NCBI RefSeq assembly: GCF_003097615.1
Contig: NZ_QCZG01000007.1
Location: 44,025 to 108,024 of the forward strand
Source: Pueribacillus theae
GTDB lineage: Bacteria > Bacillota > Bacilli > Bacillales > UBA6769
Direction of reading: 5' to 3'
Length of the DNA: 64,000 bases
Position 1 is the first letter of the stretch. Each line of letters starts with the position of its first letter. The notes under the pieces are model-generated. The model was not told where the DNA came from, ran no database searches, and was given only the letters and a program-made list of their open reading frames with translations. This document shows, one piece after another, positions 9,547 through 20,184 of this stretch. Both the position numbers and the translations under genes were made by a program.

Positions 9547-10480
9547 ATTCCTTTCTTTGCGGCTTTTCGATTCGATTCCAGATTGAAGCCGTTACAATTG
9601 TTAAGATAATCGCAACGGTTAGACGGATAAGCAACAACGGCCAGACAGGAATGCCAAGTGGTAAAAAGATAAGCGTATCTTCAACAACAGCATGGCAAGT
9701 CACTAGAAAAATAAACGCCAAATACAGATCTTTTTTCGCGACGCCGTCTTCCTTGGCGGCTTGAAGCATAACCCCCGCTCCAAAAGAAATGCCAAACAAA
9801 ATGCCTGCTGCCAGTGTCGTTGATGTGTTTTTCTTCATACCAAGCATTCTTGTAAAAGGCGACATCCCATTCGAAAATTTGTCGACCCATTTCATTTCTT
9901 TCAGCCACTGAATGGCTATCATGAGCGGGATAACAATCATTGCAAGCTGAAAAATCCCAATTGACGCTTGTTGGACAGCATTCGTTACAATGGGGAACCA
10001 TCCGCTTATTTCCTCACTCGAATGCTGGATGAAGCCAAAACTAGCCTGTTCAGCCCCGCCTTGCCATGCCAAATTCACGATCCAGCCAAACAAAGAAGCA
10101 AGCACAATTCGAATGGCGGCAACAAGCCATAGATTTACCCCAACTTTCGCTGCTATGCTTGATTCCACGAGGAGAGCATGTGAAAAAGATAGCATTAAAG
10201 CAATAGTAAACACTTGCTTTACCGTTAAATCCAGCGTTAGCATCGCACCAATTGCCGCATAAAGATTTAAGATGTTTCCAAGAACGAGAGGAATGGCCGC
10301 TTCGCCAGGCAACCCAAAAAGTGACATGAGGGGCTTAACCGCTTTAATGATCCACTCAAGGACAATCGTATAGTGAAGAATTGAAACAGCAATCGTCACC
10401 GGAAAAATAATTTTCCCTAAGCTCCACGTTGTATGTAAGCCTGTTTTCAAACCGCGCTTTAATGTTCCGATTGATTTCAC
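9515..10480 (-). CDS. yvoD: YvoD-like nucleoside-recognition (Gate) domain membrane protein
   Basis: This 321-residue polytopic membrane protein has about eight hydrophobic segments and Gate-domain features like those of SpmA/SpmB and YjiH-type proteins. Its biochemical role is unknown. The start at 10480 is GTG with the AAGGA site very close to it, so a later TTG (codon 11) cannot be ruled out. It lies between lgt and ppaX as in B. subtilis, with a 111-base gap after its start region and no terminator seen. Confidence 0.8.
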   Translation of the reverse strand: MKSIGTLKRGLKTGLHTTWSLGKIIFPVTIAVSILHYTIVLEWIIKAVKPLMSLFGLPGEAAIPLVLGNILNLYAAIGAMLTLDLTVKQVFTIALMLSFSHALLVESSIAAKVGVNLWLVAAIRIVLASLFGWIVNLAWQGGAEQASFGFIQHSSEEISGWFPIVTNAVQQASIGIFQLAMIVIPLMIAIQWLKEMKWVDKFSNGMSPFTRMLGMKKNTSTTLAAGILFGISFGAGVMLQAAKEDGVAKKDLYLAFIFLVTCHAVVEDTLIFLPLGIPVWPLLLIRLTVAIILTIVTASIWNRIEKPQRKEYDYENRHGAL

Positions 10481-10591
10481 TTCCTTTTTAAAGAGGCTGC
10501 TTAAATATTCATTGGCACCTGCATCTTACTAACATGCCCTGAAGCTCGGTGTAATAGCGTGCTCCTTCGCAAATGGGAAGAAAAACGTTTT

Positions 10592-11410
10592 TTAATCCGT
10601 ATACCGTTTTGAGGCATAGCCCTTATATCGCCTGTAAAAAATAAGTGCGATGCTTAAAACGATGAGCACGATTGACATCACTTGCGCAGCCCTTAGCGTT
10701 TCCGTCAACATTAAGCTATCTGTCCTGAGCCATTCAACAAAAAAGCGGCCAATTGAATACCAAATGATATACGTTAAAAATAATTCCCCGCGCCGCAAAT
10801 TTGCCCTCCGCAGCAGCAATAAAATAAGGACACCAAGGAAATTCCAAAGCGATTCATATAAAAATGTCGGGTGGTAATACGTCCCTTTAATATACATCTG
10901 ATTAATAATAAAATCTGGAAGCATAAGATTTTCAAGAAATTCGCGTGTGACAGGACCCCCGTGAGCTTCCTGGTTCATAAAGTTTCCCCAGCGCCCAATC
11001 GCCTGCCCAATTAAAATACTTGGTGCGGCAATATCCGCAATCTTCCAAAATGACAAGCCCCGCTTTTTCGCAAAAACAATCGCGGTGATCACCGAACCGA
11101 TGAGCGCACCATGGATGGCAATGCCCCCTTCCCAAATGGCAATAATTTTCTCGGGATGCTCGGAATAATAACTCCATTCAAATGCGACATAGTAAATTCG
11201 CGCGGAGATAATGGCAATGGGCACTGCCCACATCAGCAAGTCAATAAACAGATCTTTCGGCATACCGAGCCGTTCAGTTTCCCTTACTGCCAGCCAAAGG
11301 GCAAGGATGACACCTGTCGCGATAATAACGCCATACCAATAGATTTTTAGCGGGCCTAATTGAATAGCAATCCTGCTAAGTGGTTCGATTTGGGTTTCCA
11401 TCTTTTTCAC
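10592..11410 (-). CDS. lgt: Lgt, prolipoprotein diacylglyceryl transferase
   Basis: Lgt transfers diacylglycerol from phosphatidylglycerol to the lipobox cysteine of prolipoproteins in the membrane. The protein has about seven membrane segments and the Lgt signature around [14 protein letters not shown] near residue 140. The ATG at 11401 (protein starting METQ) has a GGAG site 8 bases upstream and is preferred over the GTG at 11410. It follows hprK with a gap of about 27 bases. Confidence 0.96.
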   Translation of the reverse strand: MKKMETQIEPLSRIAIQLGPLKIYWYGVIIATGVILALWLAVRETERLGMPKDLFIDLLMWAVPIAIISARIYYVAFEWSYYSEHPEKIIAIWEGGIAIHGALIGSVITAIVFAKKRGLSFWKIADIAAPSILIGQAIGRWGNFMNQEAHGGPVTREFLENLMLPDFIINQMYIKGTYYHPTFLYESLWNFLGVLILLLLRRANLRRGELFLTYIIWYSIGRFFVEWLRTDSLMLTETLRAAQVMSIVLIVLSIALIFYRRYKGYASKRYTD

Positions 11411-11427
11411 TCCGATTCTGGATAAAC

Positions 11428-12363
11428 TTAGTATTCTTCAAATTCCCCTTCTTCAATGACATCTGACAGCCTGTCAGAGAATTCCTGCGCCGCGTTCATC
11501 CCCATTCCCTTCAAGCGAAAATTCATAGCAGCGACCTCTACAATAACGGACAGGTTTCTACCGGGACGAACAGGAATCGTCAGTTTCGTTAATTCCGTAT
11601 CTATAATTTTCATCCGATCTTCATCAAGCCCGAGACGATCGTATGTTTTATTCGGATTCCAAAGTTCAAGATGGACGACAAGGGAGATTTTTTTATGGTT
11701 TCGAATCGCGCCCGCCCCAAATAATGTCATAATATTGATAATACCGAGTCCTCTAATCTCAAGCAAATGTTTAATAAGCTCCGGCGCTGTTCCTACAAGG
11801 GTATTCTCCTGTTCTTGGCGAATTTCAACTGAATCATCGGCGACAAGCTGATGGCCTCGCTTGACAAGCTCCAGCGCTGTTTCACTTTTACCAACGCCAC
11901 TCGTTCCAGTAATTAAAACGCCAATCCCATAAATATCGACAAGGACACCATGAACGGCTGTCGTAGGGGCAAGCCTACTTTCCAAAAAGTTTGTCAATTT
12001 ACTGACTAAACGTGTTGTTGTCATTTGGGAACGCATGACTGGGACTGCTTTTTCTTCAGACGCATCAATAAGCTCTTTTGGAACATCTAAACCGCGTGAA
12101 ATGATAATTCCAGGCGTTTCATCATTGCAAATTTTCCGTGCGCGTTCCCTTTTTACATGATCTTCAAGCGTATCAAAGAAATAAAGCTCCGATCTTCCTA
12201 ACAATTGAAGCCGCTCCGCGGGATAATAAATATGGAAGCCTGCGATTTCAATACCAGGCCGCGAAATATCACTCGTAATGATAGGACGATGAAGCCCATC
12301 CTCCCCGCTGATCAGCTCTAGCTGAAACCTTTCGATTAAATCTTCTGTACGTACTTTTGCCAA
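11428..12363 (-). CDS. hprK: HprK, HPr kinase/phosphorylase
   Basis: HprK phosphorylates HPr on Ser46 and controls carbon catabolite repression. The Walker A motif GTSGVGKSE is near residue 155 and the HprK signature with EIRGLGIIN is near residue 200. The 311-residue length is standard. The start is TTG at 12363 with AGGAGGG 7 bases upstream. Downstream genes include ppaX, which handles the pyrophosphate of the reverse reaction. Confidence 0.97.
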   Translation of the reverse strand: MAKVRTEDLIERFQLELISGEDGLHRPIITSDISRPGIEIAGFHIYYPAERLQLLGRSELYFFDTLEDHVKRERARKICNDETPGIIISRGLDVPKELIDASEEKAVPVMRSQMTTTRLVSKLTNFLESRLAPTTAVHGVLVDIYGIGVLITGTSGVGKSETALELVKRGHQLVADDSVEIRQEQENTLVGTAPELIKHLLEIRGLGIINIMTLFGAGAIRNHKKISLVVHLELWNPNKTYDRLGLDEDRMKIIDTELTKLTIPVRPGRNLSVIVEVAAMNFRLKGMGMNAAQEFSDRLSDVIEEGEFEEY

Positions 12364-12420
12364 CGTTGAACCCTCCTAACGCCCAAACAACTCTTTTTCT
12401 ATTTTAGCAGGTTTTCACAT

Positions 12421-12452
12421 GAAAAAAACGCCCTTTATAAAAAGAGCGTTGA
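12421..12452 (-). terminator. Terminator of the yvlB-yvlD unit
   Basis: On the minus strand AACGCTCTTT pairs with AAAGGGCGTT (one G-T pair) and is followed by a T-run. It separates yvlD from hprK. Confidence 0.85.
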
Positions 12453-12469
12453 AGTCTCCGTTCGATGCC

Positions 12470-12612
12470 GAAGATTTCCGGAGAGAATCTAAAGAGCAAG
12501 TTTCTATAAAGCTTGGTTCAGATGGATTTTACGCCACCTGAACCTTAGCCTCCTTTATTTCGAAGCTTGGCGGCACTTAACTCCCGCTTATGGAAGGAGC
12601 CTAGTAACGCCG
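12470..12612 (-). other. Structured non-coding stretch upstream of hprK
   Basis: Within this gap a strong hairpin GGTTCAGGTGG / CCATCTGAACC is nested between two AAGCTT words that can also pair. It is preceded by a GCGGGAGTTAAGTGCCGCC segment. No ORF with a start and Shine-Dalgarno site exists. It may be a repeat element or part of the yvlD 3' untranslated region; I cannot tell which. Confidence 0.45.
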
Positions 12613-12666
12613 CTGAGATACAATCTAAGCCGCAAATATGCCAATACACATTTGATGAGCGGCTGA

Positions 12667-13029
12667 TTATTTTCTCTGCAGTGGTTCGATAATGATTTTT
12701 TGAATGGCCAAATTGAGCAAAGCAATGACGATGGCCGCAAGGATGGCTGAGCCAAAGCCCTCAATGACAAACAAATCGCCCATTAGCGCAGATGTGAACA
12801 TTAACGTAATCGCATTGATAACGATAAGAAACAACCCAAGCGTTAATACTGTGACAGGCAATGTTAATAAGATTAAGAACGGCTTTACAAAAATATTCAT
12901 CAATGAGAGGATCATGCTCGCTAGGATAGCGGCGCCGATTCCCTCCAAATGAATAGTTGGAAAATAACCAGCGACAACGATAAGGACAACGCTATTAATG
13001 AAGAGGGATATGATCCAATTACGAAGCAT
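12667..13029 (-). CDS. yvlD: YvlD-like membrane protein (phage-holin family IV type)
   Basis: This 120-residue protein has four predicted membrane segments. The YvlD family is part of the envelope-stress associated yvl unit in B. subtilis and has no known enzymatic activity. Its ATG follows the yvlB TAA with no spacing (TAAATG), which indicates coupling. Confidence 0.88.
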   Translation of the reverse strand: MLRNWIISLFINSVVLIVVAGYFPTIHLEGIGAAILASMILSLMNIFVKPFLILLTLPVTVLTLGLFLIVINAITLMFTSALMGDLFVIEGFGSAILAAIVIALLNLAIQKIIIEPLQRK

Positions 13030-14139
13030 TTATCCCTCTTGCTCCGTTACCGTAATGGCACCTGTTTTTGTATTCGCTTCAAGGGTCAGGATGGAAGTGG
13101 AGCTTTTGTTTGAAACAAACTTCAACAGGCGCTGCGCCATTTCTTTCTTCTCCCGTAAAACTTCAAAGGAGCCAACCTCACAATTGAGGCTGCCAAATGC
13201 TGTCACAAGCTCTCCATTGATTTGCATGTGTTTCGGTACCGATACGCGGACATTGCCCGTCGTCGATTTAAGCGAAATAACGCCTGGTTCGCTTAGTTTA
13301 GCCGTGATCAAACCTGAAAACGTTTCGGCATCCAAATCGCGGAAAGCGCCCACTGCTTTTATCGGCCCATTCAGTGTTTCAAGCTCAATATCTTCCGCTT
13401 TCCCTTCGACGGATATGGTTCCATTTCCAGTTTCAAGTTCCGCTTTTTCAACATCCAATCCTTGAAAGGTTATGCTTCCGTTCACTGTTTTAGCGTGAAG
13501 ATTTTTCGCTTTAAACACCTGGCCATTCATATCTCCGTTAAATATGGAAAGATCGATCGATTCATAGGTTTTTTTAGGAATGTAGATTGTTGCCGTAACC
13601 TTCATGTCCCTTGGTTCACAAGCAAACAGAAGTTTATGGTTCACTGTTTCAAAAAGGGTCTCCCTTATGAACTTTTCCCTTGCTTCATCTTTGCTTGCCA
13701 CTTTGTACACTTTTACTTCACAATCAACCTGGACAAAGTCTTCGTCCCAAGGCGAGAATTCGACAGAACCATTTTTAACGTCAACTTCGATTCTGTTCAC
13801 TTCTTCTGGGTGATCTTGAAAAATATGGTTCACTGTTTCATACGTTCCGAAATTAAAATCGAAATCAACGTCTTTTAACTTTTGGATGAAGCTTTCAATA
13901 TACTGGGAAATTTTCAATCCGCCTGACGCTTGCTTGTACGACTGTTTTCGGTTTTCCCATCCCTTCCAATCAACAAACTCAGAAGGCGGAGCTTCAGATG
14001 GCTTGCTTTTTTCCTCAACCTTCTGTTCAGCAGCCGGCTCGTTCAAAACTTTTAAAAGCCGTTCCGCTTCTTCAGCCGTAATTTTCCCATCGTGGAGCAT
14101 CTGTAATATCATCTTTCGTTCATCGCCCATGTAGTTCAC
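13030..14139 (-). CDS. yvlB: YvlB-like DUF4097 adhesin-type protein
   Basis: The N-terminal 40 residues (ILQMLHDGKITAEEAERLL) form the short helical SHOCT-like/YvlB N-domain. After a charged linker, residues 120-365 form repeated beta strands of DUF4097 (putative auto-transporter adhesin head). It has no signal peptide. ATG at 14130, preceded by AAAGGTGTG, is the preferred start; GTG at 14139 lies on top of the ribosome site. It is cotranscribed with yvlD and follows uvrA closely. Confidence 0.88.
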   Translation of the reverse strand: MNYMGDERKMILQMLHDGKITAEEAERLLKVLNEPAAEQKVEEKSKPSEAPPSEFVDWKGWENRKQSYKQASGGLKISQYIESFIQKLKDVDFDFNFGTYETVNHIFQDHPEEVNRIEVDVKNGSVEFSPWDEDFVQVDCEVKVYKVASKDEAREKFIRETLFETVNHKLLFACEPRDMKVTATIYIPKKTYESIDLSIFNGDMNGQVFKAKNLHAKTVNGSITFQGLDVEKAELETGNGTISVEGKAEDIELETLNGPIKAVGAFRDLDAETFSGLITAKLSEPGVISLKSTTGNVRVSVPKHMQINGELVTAFGSLNCEVGSFEVLREKKEMAQRLLKFVSNKSSTSILTLEANTKTGAITVTEQEG

Positions 14140-14155
14140 ACCTTTCTATTAAAAT

Positions 14156-17026
14156 CTAGATATGGATTTTTAGTTTTTCTTCTGTCCGTTTCCTGTAACG
14201 TTTTAAAATCGGGCTGAGATATTTTCCAGTGTACGACTTCTCAACTTCTGCAACTTGCTCCGGTGTACCTGTCGCTACAATTTGTCCGCCTTTATCTCCC
14301 CCTTCAGGCCCCAAATCAATCAAATAATCAGCCGTCTTGATGACGTCAAGATTATGTTCAATGATGAGTACGGTATCCCCGTTTTCTACAAGCCTCTGAA
14401 GCACGTTGAGCAAGCGGGAAATATCATCGACGTGAAGCCCTGTCGTCGGCTCATCTAGAATGTATAATGTTTTGCCATTTGACCGGCGGTGCAGCTGGCT
14501 TGCAAGCTTGACGCGCTGCGCCTCTCCGCCAGACAGTGTGGTTGCTGATTGTCCAAGTGTAATGTAGCCTAGACCGACATCATAAAGCGTCTGAAGCTTT
14601 CGGTTAATTTTAGGGATGTTTGTGAAGAATTCCAACGCTTCCTCCACCGTCATACCAAGCACATCGGCAATATTCTTCCCCTTGTAAAGAACTTCAAGCG
14701 TTTCGCGGTTGTAACGCTTTCCGTGGCAAACTTCACATGGGACATATACATCCGGAAGAAAATGCATTTCAATTTTAATAATACCATCTCCGCGGCACGC
14801 TTCACAGCGTCCACCCTTCACATTGAAGCTAAACCGGCCTTTTTTATAGCCTCTTACTTTCGCTTCATTCGTCTGGGCAAACACATCGCGAATATCATCA
14901 AAAACCCCTGTATACGTCGCTGGGTTTGAACGCGGTGTCCTTCCGATTGGCGATTGGTCGATATCGATCACTTTCTCAAGCTCTTCCAGGCCTTTTATAT
15001 CTTTATGCGCCCCTGCCTTCACTTTTGCCCGATTTAATTGCTGCGCCAGTTTTTTATACAAAATTTCATTGACAAGTGTACTTTTTCCTGAACCTGAGAC
15101 ACCTGTCACACATGTAAAAACACCAAGTGGAATTTTTACGTTCACATTCTTTAAATTATTTTCTGCAGCTCCAACAATTTCAAGGAACCGTTTCGTTCCA
15201 TTGCGCCGCTCCAATGGAACAGGAATAAATTTAGTCCCTGACAAATATTGGCCTGTAAGGGAATTTGCGTCATTCATAATCTCTTCAGGCGTCCCAGCGG
15301 CAATCACCTCACCGCCATGCGCTCCCGCACCGGGACCGATATCAATAATATAATCAGCGGCCATCATTGTGTCTTCATCGTGTTCAACAACGATGAGCGT
15401 ATTGCCGAGGTTCCGCATTTCTTCAAGTGTCGCAATCAACCGGTCGTTATCGCGTTGATGCAAACCAATGGACGGTTCATCCAAAATGTAAAGAACCCCC
15501 ATTAAGCGGGAGCCGACCTGGGTGGCAAGCCGAATCCGCTGGGCCTCTCCACCCGACAACGTTCCCGCCGAGCGGCTCAATGTTAAATAATCAAGGCCAA
15601 CATTGTTCAAAAAGCCGAGCCGATCGGAAATTTCACGAAGAATAAGGCGGGCAATTGCGATTTCTTTTTCAGTCAGCACCAGCTGGTTAAAGAAATCAAG
15701 CGCATCATTGACTGATAGGTTTGTGGCTTCACCGATATGCCGATCGTTTATTTTTACAGCGAGCGCTTCTTTCTTTAGGCGATAGCCTTTACATGTTGGG
15801 CATGGCTTTTGCGCCATATAACCTTCCATTTGATCCCGTACAAAGTCAGAGCTTGTTTCTTTGAAACGGCGTGCGATATTACCAATGACACCTTCAAAAG
15901 GAATGCGGTTTTCCCTTACAACGCCAAATTCGTTTTCATACCGAAAATAAATGCGCTCTCCACCGCTTCCATACAATACCTTGTCCATCGCTTCGTCTGG
16001 AAGATCTTTCACCGGCACATCCATATCAATGCCATAATGGTTGCAAACACTCTTCAAAAGCTGAGGGTAAAACTGCGAGCTTGTCGGCTCCCATGCCGCA
16101 ATCGCATGTTCATTTAACGAAAGATCCCAGTTTGGAATGACGAGATCAACATCCACCTCAAGCTTCAGTCCCAACCCGTCACAAGTTGGACAAGCGCCAA
16201 AAGGACTGTTAAAGCTAAACAGTCTCGGTTCAAGCTCGCCAATTGTGAAGCCGCAATAAGGACAAGCATGGTGTTGGCTGAAAAGCAGTTCTTCATCACC
16301 GATCACATCAACAATCACGCGGCCATCCGCCAGGCCAAGGGCCACTTCAAGTGAATCGGCCAGCCTTGCCTGAACGCCATCTTTTACGATAATTCGATCA
16401 ATGACAACTTCAATCGTATGCTTTTTATTTTTTTCAAGGTTGATGTCGTCCGTAATTTCACGCATTTCCCCGTCGACACGCAGCCGGACAAACCCTTGCT
16501 TTTTAATATTCTCAAGGATTTTGGCATGCTCGCCTTTCCGTCCTGAAACAATTGGTGAGAGGATTTGCATCTTTGTTCTCTCCGGATACTCCATAATCCG
16601 ATCAACCATCTGTTCAATCGTTTGGGAACTGATTTCAATCCCATGCTTCGGACAAATTGGCCGGCCGATTCGTGCATACAGCAACCGTAAATAATCGTAG
16701 ATTTCTGTCACTGTTCCGACAGTCGATCGCGGGTTTCGGCTCGTCGTCTTTTGGTCAATTGAAATCGCGGGAGACAGCCCTTCAATCGCATCCACATCAG
16801 GCTTATCCATTTGCCCAAGGAATTGCCTCGCATAGGCTGAGAGCGACTCGACATAGCGCCTCTGCCCTTCTGCATAAATCGTGTCAAATGCGAGGGAAGA
16901 CTTCCCCGATCCTGATAAACCTGTCAGGACAATAAGCTTATCTCTCGGTATGTCGATATCAATATTTTTCAAATTGTGGACGCGGGCACCTTTTACGACA
17001 ATCTTGTCTACTGCCATCGTTTCCAT
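14156..17026 (-). CDS. uvrA: UvrA, excinuclease ABC subunit A
   Basis: UvrA is the damage-sensing ATPase of nucleotide excision repair. Two ABC modules are visible (GLSGSGKSS near residue 38, GVSGSGKST near 645; LSGGEAQR in each half) along with zinc-binding CPYCG/CPTC and CEAC/CEVC pairs. The best start is ATG at 17017 ([12 protein letters not shown]), which gives 953 residues and a 9-base spacing to AGGAAGG; the track start at 17026 is too near the ribosome site. Confidence 0.97.
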   Translation of the reverse strand: METMAVDKIVVKGARVHNLKNIDIDIPRDKLIVLTGLSGSGKSSLAFDTIYAEGQRRYVESLSAYARQFLGQMDKPDVDAIEGLSPAISIDQKTTSRNPRSTVGTVTEIYDYLRLLYARIGRPICPKHGIEISSQTIEQMVDRIMEYPERTKMQILSPIVSGRKGEHAKILENIKKQGFVRLRVDGEMREITDDINLEKNKKHTIEVVIDRIIVKDGVQARLADSLEVALGLADGRVIVDVIGDEELLFSQHHACPYCGFTIGELEPRLFSFNSPFGACPTCDGLGLKLEVDVDLVIPNWDLSLNEHAIAAWEPTSSQFYPQLLKSVCNHYGIDMDVPVKDLPDEAMDKVLYGSGGERIYFRYENEFGVVRENRIPFEGVIGNIARRFKETSSDFVRDQMEGYMAQKPCPTCKGYRLKKEALAVKINDRHIGEATNLSVNDALDFFNQLVLTEKEIAIARLILREISDRLGFLNNVGLDYLTLSRSAGTLSGGEAQRIRLATQVGSRLMGVLYILDEPSIGLHQRDNDRLIATLEEMRNLGNTLIVVEHDEDTMMAADYIIDIGPGAGAHGGEVIAAGTPEEIMNDANSLTGQYLSGTKFIPVPLERRNGTKRFLEIVGAAENNLKNVNVKIPLGVFTCVTGVSGSGKSTLVNEILYKKLAQQLNRAKVKAGAHKDIKGLEELEKVIDIDQSPIGRTPRSNPATYTGVFDDIRDVFAQTNEAKVRGYKKGRFSFNVKGGRCEACRGDGIIKIEMHFLPDVYVPCEVCHGKRYNRETLEVLYKGKNIADVLGMTVEEALEFFTNIPKINRKLQTLYDVGLGYITLGQSATTLSGGEAQRVKLASQLHRRSNGKTLYILDEPTTGLHVDDISRLLNVLQRLVENGDTVLIIEHNLDVIKTADYLIDLGPEGGDKGGQIVATGTPEQVAEVEKSYTGKYLSPILKRYRKRTEEKLKIHI

Positions 17027-17071
17027 CCTTCCTGTTCCAACATGTTCATAAACTTAAATAAAATTTTTATG

Positions 17072-17130
17072 CAAAAAGGAGGACAAAAAGAGCTCAATTC
17101 ACATCCTGTGAACCTCCGGACTTTTTGAAC
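17072..17130 (-). repeat. 59-bp short member of the GTTCAAAAAGTCCGG repeat family
   Basis: Read on the minus strand it begins GTTCAAAAAGTCCGGAGG and ends GTCCTCCTTTTTGCA, the same termini as the 288-bp copy at 6833-7120 but with almost no interior. A TTCACA/TGTGAA hairpin sits in the middle. It lies between uvrB and uvrA. Confidence 0.7.
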
Positions 17131-17146
17131 TACCTCTCATGTTTAA

Positions 17147-19126
17147 TTAACGTTCTGCCTTCAACTCAAGAACAAGATCGCGCAATTCTGCGGCTCGTTC
17201 AAAATTAAGCTCTCTTGCTGCCTGCTTCATTTCCTTTTCTAAGTTTTGAATTGTTTTCTCACGTTCTTTTTTCGACATGTTCGATAATGCTTTCGAAGCA
17301 CTGTATGTTTCAGATTCTTCCGCAGCCGCGGTTGCACGGATGATATCGCGGACTTCTTTTTGAATGGTCATCGGTGTAATGCCATGCTTTTTGTTAAACG
17401 CTTCTTGAATCTCCCGGCGCCTTTTCGTTTCAGAAATCGCGTAATTCATTGACTTTGTGATTTTATCAGCATACATAATGACATGGCCGTTCACATTCCT
17501 AGCCGCCCGCCCAATCGTTTGTACAAGCGATTGTTCTGAACGGAGAAACCCTTCTTTATCCGCATCAAGAATCGCAACAAGCGTCACTTCAGGAATGTCC
17601 AGGCCTTCCCGTAACAAATTAATCCCGACAAGCACATCAAATACGCCGAGCCGCAAATCGCGGATAATCTCAATCCGTTCAAGCGTTTTAATCTCCGAGT
17701 GCAAATAACGGACCTTGATATCCATCTCCGTTAAATAATCGGTCAAGTCTTCTGCCATTTTCTTCGTCAATGTTGTCACAAGGATGCGTTCATTCTTTTT
17801 GACCCGTACATTCACTTCATGAAGCAAATCATCGATTTGTCCTTCACTTTTGCGTACATCGATGGTTGGATCCAATAAGCCCGTCGGCCTGATAATTTGT
17901 TCAACAACTTTCGGGGTATGTTCTAACTCATATGGCCCAGGCGTTGCGGAAACAAAAATTAACTGTGGCGCCTTTTCTTCAAATTCTTCAAATCGAAGCG
18001 GCCTGTTATCAAGTGCTGACGGCAACCTGAACCCGTGATCAACAAGCACTTGCTTCCTTGCCTGGTCACCGTTATACATGCCGCGTATTTGCGGAAGCGT
18101 GACATGGGACTCATCGATCATAACAAGCCAATCTTTCGGAAAATAATCGAGAAGCGTATACGGTGTTGCTCCTGCTTCCCTCAATGTCAAATGGCGGGAA
18201 TAGTTTTCAATTCCCGAACAAAAACCCATCTCTTTCATCATTTCGATATCGTAGCGTGTCCGCTGTTCCAAACGCTGTGCTTCAAGCAGCTTATTCTCCG
18301 CCTTCAACACTTGAAGGCGTTCCTCCAGCTCTGCCTCAATCCGTTCAATAGCGATTCTCATTTTTTCTTCACGGGTAACGAAGTGGGATGCCGGAAAGAT
18401 GGCGACATGATCACGCTGGCCAAGAATTTCACCTGTCAGTGCATCAACTTCAGTGATTCGATCAATCTCATCGCCGAAAAATTCAATTCGAATGCAGCGC
18501 TCATCCCGGGAAGCCGGGAACACTTCAACAATATCGCCACGAACTCGAAACGTCCCGCGCGTAAAATTTATATCATTTCTGGCATATTGGATGTCAACAA
18601 GTTCACGTAGAAGTTGATTGCGGTCCTTTTCCATGCCGGTTCGAATCGAAAGAACGAGCTCTCGGTATTCTTCCGGTGAACCTAAACCGTAAATACACGA
18701 CACACTTGCGACAATAATCACATCATTTCGTTCAAATAGTGAACTTGTCGCAGAGTGGCGAAGCTTATCAATTTCATCATTGATGCTTGCGTCCTTCTCG
18801 ATATACGTATCCGATTGCGGCACATACGCTTCAGGCTGATAGTAGTCGTAATAGCTGACAAAGTATTCAACCGCATTATTCGGAAAAAACTCTTTAAACT
18901 CACTGTACAGCTGGCCCGCAAGCGTTTTGTTGTGTGCGATGATTAAAGTTGGTTTATTCACTTCTTGTATGACATTTGACATTGTGAACGTCTTGCCCGT
19001 TCCTGTCGCACCAAGAAGCGTTTGATAGCGTTTGCCTTGATTGACCCCTTCGACAAGCTTTTCAATCGCTTTCGGCTGATCTCCCTCGGGTTTGTATTTT
19101 GATACAAGTTCAAATGTATTGTTCAC
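17147..19126 (-). CDS. uvrB: UvrB, excinuclease ABC subunit B
   Basis: UvrB verifies damage and loads UvrC. The 659-residue protein has the Walker A GATGTGKT near residue 40, the damage-clamping beta-hairpin region [12 protein letters not shown] near 95, helicase motifs ending QTIGRAARN, and the C-terminal UVR domain ([15 protein letters not shown]) that contacts UvrA/UvrC. A LexA-type box and a TATAAT -10 lie upstream, fitting SOS control. Confidence 0.97.
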   Translation of the reverse strand: MNNTFELVSKYKPEGDQPKAIEKLVEGVNQGKRYQTLLGATGTGKTFTMSNVIQEVNKPTLIIAHNKTLAGQLYSEFKEFFPNNAVEYFVSYYDYYQPEAYVPQSDTYIEKDASINDEIDKLRHSATSSLFERNDVIIVASVSCIYGLGSPEEYRELVLSIRTGMEKDRNQLLRELVDIQYARNDINFTRGTFRVRGDIVEVFPASRDERCIRIEFFGDEIDRITEVDALTGEILGQRDHVAIFPASHFVTREEKMRIAIERIEAELEERLQVLKAENKLLEAQRLEQRTRYDIEMMKEMGFCSGIENYSRHLTLREAGATPYTLLDYFPKDWLVMIDESHVTLPQIRGMYNGDQARKQVLVDHGFRLPSALDNRPLRFEEFEEKAPQLIFVSATPGPYELEHTPKVVEQIIRPTGLLDPTIDVRKSEGQIDDLLHEVNVRVKKNERILVTTLTKKMAEDLTDYLTEMDIKVRYLHSEIKTLERIEIIRDLRLGVFDVLVGINLLREGLDIPEVTLVAILDADKEGFLRSEQSLVQTIGRAARNVNGHVIMYADKITKSMNYAISETKRRREIQEAFNKKHGITPMTIQKEVRDIIRATAAAEESETYSASKALSNMSKKEREKTIQNLEKEMKQAARELNFERAAELRDLVLELKAER

Positions 19127-19161
19127 GGTAAACCCCCATCAAAAACATTTAATGTAAGGCA

Positions 19162-19212
19162 ATTATACCACGAAAGCACTGATCCAAAGCAAATAAAACG
19201 AACTGGTATTCG
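19162..19212 (-). promoter_or_regulatory. uvrB promoter -10 and LexA (DinR) box
   Basis: A 14-base CGAACTGGTATTCG at 19199-19212 matches the Bacillus SOS operator CGAAC-N4-GTTCG with one mismatch. On the minus strand TATAAT lies at 19162-19167, with a possible TTGCTT -35 at 19187-19192 (19-base spacing). Repression by LexA is inferred from this box. Confidence 0.75.
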
Positions 19213-19340
19213 GGATCAATTTCCGGCTAACCCTCTCCTCACGTAATCCATAAACAATTATTTCAATAACGAATGGAATTTGTATCCTAATAAGGCAACA
19301 TAGCCCGGCATGAAACTTTAATCGAAAAAAGAAATAAACA

Positions 19341-19372
19341 CAGAAAAAGCGATTACCTTTAAAGTAACCGCG
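19341..19372 (-). terminator. Terminator of the polysaccharide deacetylase gene
   Basis: On the minus strand GCGGTTAC pairs with GTAATCGC across a 7-base loop and is followed by TTTTTC, immediately after the stop codon. Confidence 0.8.
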
Positions 19373-20107
19373 TTAACCTCCTTCAACGATCTTCGAAAAT
19401 TCGTCAAGAGTTGTTGAATATTTAATATAAATTCTTGGTAAAAGATAGCGTTCGTCTTTCGTGCCCTTTTCGGAAAATAGTTCAGGCGTTGTCGTCAATC
19501 CAAACAAATAGTATTTTTTCGTTTCTTCTATAACCTTTTCATTGAAGTCTCCGTACGGATACGCAAGGGCAATAACTGGCTTTTCCGTTATTTGTTGAAT
19601 GTGATCTCTGGACTCTTTTAATTCATATTTGTAATTTTTGATTTTCGTCAAATCAGGATGTGTGGCCGTATGAGACTGGATTGAGAATAAGCCCGAATTA
19701 GCCAGCATTTTTAAATCCGATTTCGATAATCGATTGGAGCGGCCGATGAAGTCTGAAATTACAAAAATGGTACCTGCTGGTTTAAAACTTTCGTTTTTTA
19801 GTTTTTGAAAGATGGCAAATGCATTCAGATTGTTTTTGTATCCATCGTCAAAGGTGATGAAAATAGGTTTGTTTACTTTATCAATTTCATACCATTGCTC
19901 AAAAGTTAATAATGTAAAACCATGCTCACGCAAATAATTCATTTGTTTCTCAAAATTCTCCGGGGTTACGTATAACTCCTTCGAGCCATGGCCACTAAAC
20001 TCGTCGATTGAATGATAAACTAAGATCGGTACGTTTCTCACGGCAAAAACTTGTGATGGCAGAATTAAGACCAAAAAACATACTAACAACATCGCAACCT
20101 TTTTCAT
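19373..20107 (-). CDS. Secreted polysaccharide deacetylase (NodB domain)
   Basis: A signal peptide (MKKVAMLLVCFLVLILPSQVFA) precedes a carbohydrate esterase family 4 domain of 220 residues. Motifs seen are FITFDDGYKNN (Asp-Asp of motif 1) near residue 85, HTATHPDL (metal His residues) near 140, and AYPYGDFNEKV near 180. It should remove acetyl groups from an extracellular glycan such as peptidoglycan or a polysaccharide. It has its own terminator and stands alone between uvrB and minJ. Confidence 0.85.
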   Translation of the reverse strand: MKKVAMLLVCFLVLILPSQVFAVRNVPILVYHSIDEFSGHGSKELYVTPENFEKQMNYLREHGFTLLTFEQWYEIDKVNKPIFITFDDGYKNNLNAFAIFQKLKNESFKPAGTIFVISDFIGRSNRLSKSDLKMLANSGLFSIQSHTATHPDLTKIKNYKYELKESRDHIQQITEKPVIALAYPYGDFNEKVIEETKKYYLFGLTTTPELFSEKGTKDERYLLPRIYIKYSTTLDEFSKIVEGG

Positions 20108-20184
20108 AATAATCCTCGCTTTATCTCCTGTTGTATCTTTATTGTTCCTAAATACCGTGGATATATTATGATTTCTAACATGTT

